NCBI RefSeq assembly: GCF_030818955.1
Contig: NZ_JAUTBF010000001.1
Coordinates: 62,001 to 126,000 of the forward strand
Reading direction: 5' to 3'
Origin: Microbacterium trichothecenolyticum
Lineage (GTDB): Bacteria; Actinomycetota; Actinomycetes; Actinomycetales; Microbacteriaceae
DNA length: 64,000 nt
The notes under the pieces are model-generated. The model saw only the letters and a program-made list of their open reading frames with translations. It had not been told where the DNA came from and ran no database searches. The translations under genes and the position numbers were made by a program. Positions 7,152-13,694 of the stretch are shown piece by piece (within the stretch, counting starts at the first letter, position 1; every line of letters starts with the position of its first letter).

Positions 7152-8921
7152 GTGGGAGCGCGCCTCGACGGCCGCCGCGAGTGGCTCGTGCTGGCGAGTC
7201 TGTGCGCGGGGTTCTTCATGCTGCTGTTGGACAGCACCATCGTCTCGGTGGCGTTGCCCGACATCGCTCGCGACCTGGATGTGACTACCTCGGTCGCGCT
7301 CTGGGTCAACAGCAGCTACCTCCTGGCGTATTCGGTTCCCCTGCTGGTGGCGGGACGCCTGGGGGATCGATTCGGTCATCGGCGGCTCTACCTGGGGGGC
7401 CTCGGCCTCTTCGTCATCGGCTCGTTGCTGTGCGCGCTGGCTCCCACCGCGGCATGGCTGGTGTTGTGGCGTGCCCTCCAAGGGCTGGGAGCGGCGATCA
7501 TGACACCGCAGTGCCTGGCGGTTATCCGCACGCACTTCCGTCCACCGCGCCTGGCGATGGCTCTCGGCGTATGGGGGTCGATCGGCGGAGTCGCGGCGGC
7601 GGCGGGCCCGTTGATCGGCGGTCTTCTCGTGCAGGTGTGGGACTGGCGCGCGATCTTCGCCGTCAACATCCCGATCGGCGTGCTCACTCTGATCGCGGCG
7701 TTCGTCTTCATTCCGCGCTCGACGCGGGTCGCGGTCCCGGTGGCCGCGTGGGCGGTCGTCGCCAACGCGGCGGGTGCGACGGCCTTCGTGATCGGCGTGC
7801 AGGGCATCGACGAGACGGCCGCCGAGGTGATGGGCGTCCCGCGCGCGGTGTGGATCGCCGTCGGCCTCGGTGCGGTGGCGGGTGTCGTGTTCGCGCAACG
7901 TCGTCGCGGCGACGCCGCGCTGCTGCCCGTCGGGTTGCTGCGCGAGCGCTCGTTCGTCGTGGCGTCGGCGGGAGCGGCGGCGGCGGCGTTCGCGGTGGGC
8001 TCCGCGGCGGTGCCGGTCATGTGGGCGGTCCAGGCCGATCGCGGGTTGAGCGCGGGAGCTGCCGCTGTGCTGCTCGTGCCGATGGGGGCGGTGTGCATCG
8101 TGGGTGCGCCGATCGCGGCCCGGTGGAACAATCGGCGCGGGCTGCGTTTCGTCGGTGTCATCGGGGCGACGTCGTTGGTGCTGTCGCTCGTGCTCACCGC
8201 CTGGCTGCTCGCGGCGGACGCCCCGGTGTGGACGGTATCGCTGTCGTTCGCGGTCTTCGGCATCGCGAACTCCTTCGTGTGGGCGCCCTTCTCGATCAGC
8301 GCGGTGGCGCACGTTCCCGCCTCGTTGCTCGGTGCGGCCTCGGGCGCCTTCAACGCCGTCAAGCAGGGTGGGGCCGTCGTCGGCTCGGCCGTCGTCGCCG
8401 TCGTGATGGGGTTCGCCTCCGACGCAGTTGCTCTCTTGGTGCTCGCGGGCGTCGCGCTGTTCGCGATCGTGGCAGCGGTGGCGCTGTCGTCCGCGCGCGT
8501 CGACTCCGGTCGCCGCTGGGAGGGGATCGTCGTGCACGGTGCCGGGCGCGGACGGGTGTTGTCGTATCCGACGGCGAACCTGCGTCTCGATGCCGCGGCG
8601 TCGTTGCCTGACGACGGCGTCTACGCGGGGTGGTTTCGCGCGCGTTCCTGGCACACGGAGCGCCCGGCGTTGGTGTCGGTCGGCACGAACGAGACCTTCG
8701 ACGACGTCGGGCGTTCCGTCGAGGTGCACGTGCTCGACTTCGACGGCGACCTCTATGGATGCCGAGCCACGGTGCGCGTGGAACGGCGCGTGCGCGCGCA
8801 ACGCAGATACCCCGATGCGGCGGCGCTGGTCGCCGCCATGCGGGTCGACGAACGGGTCGCGCGGAAGTGGCTGGAAGAACGGACGGTCGGTTCCGACCGC
8901 GGGGAGGGAACGGGTCCATGA
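7152..8921 (+). CDS. MFS transporter fused to a C-terminal riboflavin kinase domain
   Basis: This 589-residue protein has two parts. Residues about 10-450 are an MFS transporter of the DHA2 (EmrB/QacA) type, with LLLDSTIVSVALPDIA in the first helix, GRLGDRFGHRR in loop 2-3 and probably 14 membrane segments. From about residue 453 to the end is a riboflavin kinase domain like the C-terminal half of RibF: PTANL at about 474-478, then DGVYAGW, VSVGTN.TFD and EVHVLDFDGDLYG. There is no FAD-synthetase domain. The start is a GTG two bases after the preceding stop. Phosphorylation could trap imported riboflavin as FMN or supply FMN to the neighbouring monooxygenases; the MFS half may import riboflavin or export lumichrome. 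No frameshift joins the halves; the frame is continuous. Confidence 0.88.
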   Translation: MGARLDGRREWLVLASLCAGFFMLLLDSTIVSVALPDIARDLDVTTSVALWVNSSYLLAYSVPLLVAGRLGDRFGHRRLYLGGLGLFVIGSLLCALAPTAAWLVLWRALQGLGAAIMTPQCLAVIRTHFRPPRLAMALGVWGSIGGVAAAAGPLIGGLLVQVWDWRAIFAVNIPIGVLTLIAAFVFIPRSTRVAVPVAAWAVVANAAGATAFVIGVQGIDETAAEVMGVPRAVWIAVGLGAVAGVVFAQRRRGDAALLPVGLLRERSFVVASAGAAAAAFAVGSAAVPVMWAVQADRGLSAGAAAVLLVPMGAVCIVGAPIAARWNNRRGLRFVGVIGATSLVLSLVLTAWLLAADAPVWTVSLSFAVFGIANSFVWAPFSISAVAHVPASLLGAASGAFNAVKQGGAVVGSAVVAVVMGFASDAVALLVLAGVALFAIVAAVALSSARVDSGRRWEGIVVHGAGRGRVLSYPTANLRLDAAASLPDDGVYAGWFRARSWHTERPALVSVGTNETFDDVGRSVEVHVLDFDGDLYGCRATVRVERRVRAQRRYPDAAALVAAMRVDERVARKWLEERTVGSDRGEGTGP

Positions 8922-8959
8922 CGAACCACGTGGTTTCGCGCGCCGGGGACGCGTCGTGA
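8918..8959 (+). CDS. Possible 13-residue leader peptide before the flavin reductase
   Basis: An ATG at 8918 overlaps the stop of the fusion gene (ATGA), is preceded by a strong GGGGAGGG, and opens a 13-codon frame (MTNHVVSRAGDAS) whose stop overlaps the GTG start of the flavin reductase (GTGA). The reductase GTG itself has no good Shine-Dalgarno sequence, so this tiny frame could hand ribosomes on to it. Alternatively, the strong ribosome site could serve the reductase directly by sliding. Nothing shows that the peptide itself has a function. Confidence 0.35.
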   Translation: MTNHVVSRAGDAS

Positions 8960-9471
8960 CGGCCGCCCCGATCCGATGGGAGCCGCTGTGCGCCGCATCC
9001 GACATCGCCGCCGCGTTCGCGCATGTACCGGCGGGGGTGGCTTCGGTGGCCGCGATGGTCGAGGGGGTGGCCACCGCGATGGTCGTCTCGTCGTTCGCGG
9101 CCGGTGTGTCTTACGAGCCGCCGATGGTCTCGTTCGCGGTCCAGCTCTCGTCGACGACATGGCCCGAGCTCGTCGGTGCGCCCCGACTGGGGGTGTCGGT
9201 GCTCGGCGAGGCGCACGCCGAGAAGACACGGCAACTGGCGTCGCGCGACCGGGCACGACGCCTCGACGACGTCGCGTGGGCGACGACGCCGACCGGTGCG
9301 GTGCTGCTGGAGGGCTCGCCCGTGTGGTTGGAGTGCGCGGTCGAGCACCGCTATCCCGCGGGCGACCACGAGCTCGTCGTGCTGCGCGTGGAGCATCTCG
9401 TGCGCCACGCCGATCGGGTGCCGATCGTCTGGCATCGCCGTCGGGCGCACACGCTGCGCGACGGATGGTGA
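8956..9471 (+). CDS. Flavin reductase domain protein (RcaB-like role)
   Basis: This is a 171-residue protein of the flavin reductase-like FMN-binding split-barrel family, the usual length for short-chain NAD(P)H:flavin oxidoreductases that serve two-component monooxygenases. Typical landmarks are the N-terminal FAHVPAGVASVAA, the VVSSFAAGVSYEPPMVSFAVQLSSTTWPEL segment that forms the FMN site, and a final barrel strand with HRYPAGDHELVVLRVEHL. It should reduce FMN or riboflavin for the RutA-like and RcaE-like enzymes of the same operon. The start is GTG at 8956, overlapping a 13-codon frame. A flavin reductase is one of the four biochemically described riboflavin catabolism proteins of Microbacterium maritypicum, which supports the cluster assignment. 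A terminator follows. Confidence 0.88.
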   Translation: MTAAPIRWEPLCAASDIAAAFAHVPAGVASVAAMVEGVATAMVVSSFAAGVSYEPPMVSFAVQLSSTTWPELVGAPRLGVSVLGEAHAEKTRQLASRDRARRLDDVAWATTPTGAVLLEGSPVWLECAVEHRYPAGDHELVVLRVEHLVRHADRVPIVWHRRRAHTLRDGW

Positions 9472-9489
9472 CCGGCGTCGCCTCGACGT

Positions 9490-9522
9490 GACGATGCCCC
9501 GGCGCGCGGCCGGGGCATCGTC
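9490..9522. terminator. Bidirectional terminator hairpin
   Basis: GACGATGCCCCGGC at 9490-9503 and GCCGGGGCATCGTC at 9509-9522 make a perfect 14-bp stem with a 5-base loop. It lies between the convergent flavin reductase and HesB-like genes. There is no U-run, as is common for such hairpins in this kind of genome. Confidence 0.75.
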
Positions 9523-9534
9523 TCGCAGCGGCGA

Positions 9535-9819
9535 TCAGGCCGCCGTTGTCACCGCGAACTGCACGGAGCCCTGCGGGTCGACCTGTGCGTCGAGCACGCG
9601 GTCGTCGAGAACGGCTGCGGCCGCCTCGTCGAGGAAGACGCGGGCGCCGGCGTTCTCGACGACGGCGTCGTTGGGTTCGGGCGCGTCGACCACCGACAGC
9701 GAGAACTGCGACTCGGGCGAGCCCGCACCCTCGATCCGCACACCGCTCTGCGGGGCGTCCGGGTACTGGGCGGTGATGGTCTTGACGGCGGTCGTGGCCT
9801 CATCGGTGAGTGTCAGCAT
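9535..9819 (-). CDS. HesB/IscA-like small protein without cysteines
   Basis: This 94-residue protein has the size and the LTLTDEAT start of the HesB/IscA iron-sulfur biogenesis fold, followed by GVRIEGAG and FLDEAAAAVLDDRVLDA, which matches the strand-helix order of that fold. It contains no cysteine at all, so it cannot bind an iron-sulfur cluster through the normal three Cys ligands. It may be a structural or regulatory paralogue. The start at 9819 is chosen because GGAG lies about eight bases upstream and the longer frame to 9918 adds an unrelated basic stretch. It stands alone, convergent with the flavin operon. Confidence 0.8.
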   Translation of the reverse strand: MLTLTDEATTAVKTITAQYPDAPQSGVRIEGAGSPESQFSLSVVDAPEPNDAVVENAGARVFLDEAAAAVLDDRVLDAQVDPQGSVQFAVTTAA

Positions 9820-9942
9820 GCGCGACTCTCCTTCTTTGGTCGACGACAGGAGCCAGCCACGATGCCGAGAATCGGCGGCATCCTCAACCTGTGGCATCCA
9901 TTGCCAGGGTTTTCCCACCGGTCGCTCAAAGACTCTCCGCGG

Positions 9943-10794
9943 TCAGGGCAGCAGCCCCGCGCGCCTCGCCCGCGTCACGGCGGCGTGCCTCGTCGAGGCA
10001 TCGAGCTTCGACATCGCCGAGGCGAGATAGGACTTCACCGTCGTCTCGCGCAGACCGAGGGATGCCGCGATCTCCCCGTTCGTCGAGCCCACGGCTGCGC
10101 AGGCGAGCACATCGATCTCGCGTCGCGACAGGTGTACTTCGGCGTCGGCGGGGCGGGCGGGGGCGTCACCGGTGAGGGCGGCGAGGCGAGCTTCGAGATC
10201 CTCCAGTCGGCGGCGCACGTCGTCGTCGCCCACGCTCGCGGCGATACTGCGCAGTTGGGCGTAGCTCTCGCGGATCTCCTCCCGCGCAACGGGGCTCATG
10301 CCACTGTCAGGGGCGGGAACGCTGGCCAGCCGGCGCTCCACCTCGGCGCGGACGCGCAGTTCGGTGCCGAGTTCGCCGGCCACGTCGAACGCCGGACGCG
10401 CCTCGACCTCGCCGACCTGCGACTGTGCCCACGAGCCGCAGTAGAGCACGCCGCGCGCCGCGCCCGCGACGAGCACGGGGACCGCGAACAGGGTCGCGAT
10501 GCCTTCGCCGAGGATGGCGCGGTCGTAGTCGTGCGTGATCGAGCGGGCGGTGCGGTAGTCGAGCGTCATGCGGGGCCGACGCTCCACGAGGGCGCGTCCT
10601 CCGAGGCCGCGCGTCGGGTGCACGACGAGTCCTTCGATGCTGCGGGTGCGGGCGCCGACGATGGTCGAGACGTGCACGGCGCCGTCGTGCTCGAGACCGC
10701 CGAAGGCGACGGGGAAGTGGGTGCGCCGAGCGAGCTCGGCCACGGCGTGCGACACGAGGGTCGCATCGTCTCGAAGAGCGGACGGTGCTGCCAC
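9943..10794 (-). CDS. GAF-LuxR transcriptional regulator, RamA-like
   Basis: This is a 283-residue regulator with an N-terminal GAF-like sensor region (about 10-170) and a C-terminal LuxR-type helix-turn-helix (about 215-280: LSRREIDVLACAAVGSTNGEIAASLGLRETTVKSYLASAMSKL). This architecture and length match RamA of Corynebacterium glutamicum, the activator of acetate metabolism. The gene is divergent from a DUF485/acetate symporter pair, a likely target. The start is a GTG at 10794, supported by the good N-terminal pattern; no strong ribosome site is visible. The ligand is unknown. The assignment to the RamA type is firm by architecture, while regulation of the symporter is inferred from position. 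Confidence 0.85.
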   Translation of the reverse strand: MAAPSALRDDATLVSHAVAELARRTHFPVAFGGLEHDGAVHVSTIVGARTRSIEGLVVHPTRGLGGRALVERRPRMTLDYRTARSITHDYDRAILGEGIATLFAVPVLVAGAARGVLYCGSWAQSQVGEVEARPAFDVAGELGTELRVRAEVERRLASVPAPDSGMSPVAREEIRESYAQLRSIAASVGDDDVRRRLEDLEARLAALTGDAPARPADAEVHLSRREIDVLACAAVGSTNGEIAASLGLRETTVKSYLASAMSKLDASTRHAAVTRARRAGLLP

Positions 10795-10808
10795 GCACTA
10801 CCTACTTC

Positions 10809-10910
10809 CGGGGGTGACGGCTTCGTCGCCGCGTTTCGTAGCGTCGACCCTACCACCGGGACCGTTCCCACGACCCCGGTCATCCCCCTACCGGCGCAGC
10901 GTTGCGCCGG
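10809..10910 (+). promoter_or_regulatory. Divergent control region of ramA-like and symporter genes
   Basis: The 138-bp divergent gap contains runs of the kind described for RamA sites (a stretch of four to six G or C flanked by A/T or C): CGGGGGT at 10809-10815, ACCCCG at 10873-10878 and TCCCCCT at 10883-10889. A perfect hairpin CCGGCGCA-GCGT-TGCGCCGG occupies 10891-10910, just before the ribosome site of the DUF485 gene. The link to RamA binding is inference from motif and context. Confidence 0.4.
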
Positions 10911-10932
10911 TCGCATGAGGCAAGGAGGCCAC

Positions 10933-11286
10933 ATGACGGACAGCAGGATCGACCCCGCCCCCACCGGCGGCGTCGACTACATCGCAGTGGAGGAGTCCGC
11001 CCCGTTCCGGGAGCTGAAGAGACGGCAGCGCCGCTTCGTCTTCCCGCTCGCCGCGGCGTTCCTCGTCTGGTACTTCGTCTACGTGCTGCTGTCGTCGTTC
11101 GCCCCGGCGTTCATGGCGCAGCCGGTGTCGGGCGCCATCACCGTCGGGCTGCTGTTCGGGCTCGGCCAGTTCGTGACGACGTTCGCGATCACGATGGGCT
11201 ACGTCGCCTACGCCAACCGACGCCTCGACCCCGTCGCCGAGCAGCTGCGCGACGAACTCGAAGCCGCGGAACGGGGCGCGGCATGA
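10933..11286 (+). CDS. DUF485 membrane protein, symporter partner
   Basis: This 117-residue protein has two membrane segments (about 34-58 and 69-95) after a charged, cytoplasmic N-terminus ending in FRELKRRQRRFVFPL, the standard DUF485 layout. AAGGAGG at 10922-10928 marks the ATG at 10933. The next gene overlaps it by four bases (ATGA) and encodes an SSS-family solute:sodium symporter. DUF485 proteins are regularly encoded just before acetate or monocarboxylate symporters (as with yjcH-actP) and probably assist their activity or assembly, although the mechanism is not established. Confidence 0.9.
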   Translation: MTDSRIDPAPTGGVDYIAVEESAPFRELKRRQRRFVFPLAAAFLVWYFVYVLLSSFAPAFMAQPVSGAITVGLLFGLGQFVTTFAITMGYVAYANRRLDPVAEQLRDELEAAERGAA

Positions 11287-12899
11287 ACGACGTCTTCGCC
11301 GGCGTGGCCGCGGCGGTCGAGACCGTCGAGAACAACCCCGTGCTGAACATCTCGATCTTCGGCGCCTTCGTCGCCGTGACGCTGTTCATCGTCATCCGCG
11401 CCAGCCGCAACAGCAAGACCGCCGCCGACTACTACGCCGCCGGACGCTCGTTCACCGGGCCGCAGAACGGTTTCGCCATCGCCGGCGACTACCTGTCGGC
11501 GGCGTCGTTCCTCGGCATCGTCGGCGCCATCGCCATCAACGGTTACGACGGCTTCCTGTACTCGATCGGCTTCCTCGTGGCGTGGCTCGTCGCTCTGCTG
11601 CTGGTCGCCGAGCTGATGCGCAACACGGGCAAGTTCACGATGGCCGACGTGCTGTCGTTCCGCCTGAAGGAGCGTCCGGTGCGCATGGCGGCAGCCATCA
11701 CGACGCTCGCCGTGTGCTTCTTCTACCTGCTCGCGCAGATGGCCGGCGCTGGCGGCCTGGTGTCGCTGCTGCTGGGCATCACCGAGCGCGTGGGCCAGTC
11801 GATCGTCGTCGCCGTGGTCGGCATCCTGATGATCGTCTACGTGCTCATCGGTGGGATGAAGGGCACGACCTGGGTGCAGATCGTCAAGGCGTTCCTGCTC
11901 ATCGGCGGGGCGGTCGTGATGACGGTGTGGGTGCTCGCCATCAACGGTTTCAACCTGAACACCCTGCTCGAAAGCGCCGTCGCGGCGTCGCCGAAGGGCG
12001 ACGCGGTGCTCGCGCCGGGGCTGCAGTACGGAAAGAGCCCGTGGGACTTCATCTCGCTCGCCCTGGCCCTCGTGCTCGGCACGGCCGGTCTGCCCCACGT
12101 GCTCATGCGCTTCTACACGGTGCCGACCGCGAAGGAGGCGCGTCGGTCGGTGGTCTGGGCGATCTGGCTGATCGGCCTGTTCTACATCCTCACTCTCGTG
12201 CTCGGGTACGGTGCGGGTGCGCTCGTGGGTTCCGAGACGATCCTCGCCGCCCCGGGTGGCGTCAACGCCGCGGCTCCACTGCTCGCCCTGGCGTTGGGCG
12301 GGCCGTTGCTGCTCGGCTTCATCTCGGCGGTCGCGTTCGCCACGATCCTCGCGGTCGTCGCCGGACTCACCATCACCGCGGCGGCGTCGTTCGCGCACGA
12401 CATCTACGCCAACGTCGTCAAGAAGGGCGATGTGCCGCCCGACGGCGAGGTCAAGGTGGCGCATCGCACGGTCATCGTCATCGGTGTGCTGGCGATCGTC
12501 GGCGGTATCGGCGTACAGGGTCAGAACGTGGCGTTCCTCGTCGCGCTCGCGTTCGCCGTCGCGGCGTCCGCGAACCTGCCCACCATTTTGTTCTCGTTGT
12601 TCTGGCGCCGCTTCACCACGCGGGGCGCCGTGTGGAGCATGTACGGCGGGCTCGGCTCGGCGTTGGTGCTGATTCTGATGTCGCCGGTGTTCTGGGGCAC
12701 GCCCACGAGCGTCTTCGCGAACACCGGGGTGGCGATCTGGCCGCTGAACAATCCCGGGGTGGTCTCGATCCCGCTGGGATTCTTCCTCGGCTGGCTCGGC
12801 TCGGTCACCTCGCGCACCGCGGAGGACCGCCGTAAGGCCGCCGAGATGGACGTGCGCTCGCTCACGGGTTTCGGCGCCGAGAAGGCATCGAACCACTGA
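11283..12899 (+). CDS. Solute:sodium symporter family monocarboxylate/acetate transporter (ActP/MctC-like)
   Basis: This is a 538-residue integral membrane protein of the SSS family, with about 13 hydrophobic segments. The region SKTAADYYAAGRSFTGPQNGFAIAGDYLSAASFLGI after the first helix is a hallmark of ActP/MctC monocarboxylate transporters, as is the LGTAGLPHVLMRFYTVP segment in the middle. It should import acetate, pyruvate or propionate with sodium or protons. Its ATG overlaps the DUF485 stop. The divergent RamA-like regulator suggests control by acetate metabolism. The exact substrate cannot be read from the sequence. Confidence 0.92.
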   Translation: MNDVFAGVAAAVETVENNPVLNISIFGAFVAVTLFIVIRASRNSKTAADYYAAGRSFTGPQNGFAIAGDYLSAASFLGIVGAIAINGYDGFLYSIGFLVAWLVALLLVAELMRNTGKFTMADVLSFRLKERPVRMAAAITTLAVCFFYLLAQMAGAGGLVSLLLGITERVGQSIVVAVVGILMIVYVLIGGMKGTTWVQIVKAFLLIGGAVVMTVWVLAINGFNLNTLLESAVAASPKGDAVLAPGLQYGKSPWDFISLALALVLGTAGLPHVLMRFYTVPTAKEARRSVVWAIWLIGLFYILTLVLGYGAGALVGSETILAAPGGVNAAAPLLALALGGPLLLGFISAVAFATILAVVAGLTITAAASFAHDIYANVVKKGDVPPDGEVKVAHRTVIVIGVLAIVGGIGVQGQNVAFLVALAFAVAASANLPTILFSLFWRRFTTRGAVWSMYGGLGSALVLILMSPVFWGTPTSVFANTGVAIWPLNNPGVVSIPLGFFLGWLGSVTSRTAEDRRKAAEMDVRSLTGFGAEKASNH

Positions 12900-12916
12900 G
12901 ACGCGGTACACCTGTC

Positions 12917-12949
12917 GGCGCCCGGTTCCGTTTCGGCGGACCGGGCGCC
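12917..12949. terminator. Terminator between symporter and ogt-like genes
   Basis: GGCGCCCGGTTCCG and CGGACCGGGCGCC form a strong stem with one bulged base and a short TTTCGG loop. It lies in the 62-bp gap between convergent genes. Confidence 0.65.
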
Positions 12950-12961
12950 GTGGCGCGCGTG

Positions 12962-13495
12962 CTAGGCAGGCTCTCTCAAGGCTTCTGCGGCGACGGCGCG
13001 GTTCTCGAGCGAGAGCAGGTAGTGCTTCACCTCGGGGTGGCCGCCGTACTCGCCGATCGACCCGTCGGCGCGGACCACCCGGTGCACGGGGACCACGAGC
13101 GAGAACGGGCTGGTCGCGCATGCCGTGCCGACGGCGCGGGCGGCCCGGGGCGAGCCGGCCATGATCGCCACCTCGCCGTACGATGCCACCTCCCCGTAGG
13201 GGATCTCGAGCGTCGCCTCGAGAGCGGCGCGCGTGAATCCGTGCACGAACCGCCAGTCGAGGGCGACGTCGAACGTGCGCAGACGGCCGTCGAAGTAGTC
13301 GTCGAGCTGTGCCACGACATCGGCGCCGACCGCGGGATCGGGCTCGGGCAGCACCCCCAGCCGGTGGGTGATGTCGGCGCGGGCCTGTTCGAGTCCGTCG
13401 TGTGCGACGTCGAGACGCACGAGCGCATCGTCGACGAAGGTCAGGAGGACCGGCCCGACGGGGCCGTCGTACTCGGTGCTGGTGACTCTGTTCAT
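12962..13495 (-). CDS. Ogt/ATL-like alkylated-DNA-binding protein with Val in place of the catalytic Cys
   Basis: This is a full-length methylguanine-DNA methyltransferase homologue of 177 aa. An N-terminal methyltransferase-1N-like domain (about 1-85) precedes the DNA-binding domain with IPYGEVASYGEVA and the recognition helix SPRAARAVGTA. The active-site motif, normally PCHRV, reads PVHRV: codon GTG at 13085-13087 encodes Val137. It therefore cannot accept the alkyl group and is expected to behave like an alkyltransferase-like (ATL) protein that binds alkylguanine and flags it for nucleotide excision repair. Known ATLs carry Trp or Ala here and often lack the N-terminal domain, so this is an unusual form. 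The start at 13495 avoids an upstream extension without family resemblance. Confidence 0.88.
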   Translation of the reverse strand: MNRVTSTEYDGPVGPVLLTFVDDALVRLDVAHDGLEQARADITHRLGVLPEPDPAVGADVVAQLDDYFDGRLRTFDVALDWRFVHGFTRAALEATLEIPYGEVASYGEVAIMAGSPRAARAVGTACATSPFSLVVPVHRVVRADGSIGEYGGHPEVKHYLLSLENRAVAAEALREPA

Positions 13496-13694
13496 GTGCC
13501 CATCTTCACGAGGGCGGTGCCCGCCCGCGGTGTCGTTCAAGCGATCGGTGGAGGATGCCGGACATCGGCCGCCTGGGGAGGAAGAGCCGGTGGCACGGCG
13601 TGTCGCCGATTACGGCGAAACTCGCCCCCACTACCCGCGATCCTTCGATGCCCGGCTTAGTCTGGCAGGTGTGTGGCGAGCTGAGGAGAGTACC

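Noticed and set aside
11208..13121. 637-codon minus-strand frame opposite the symporter
   Set aside because: Highly Arg/Asp/His-rich composition typical of an antisense frame in high-GC coding DNA.
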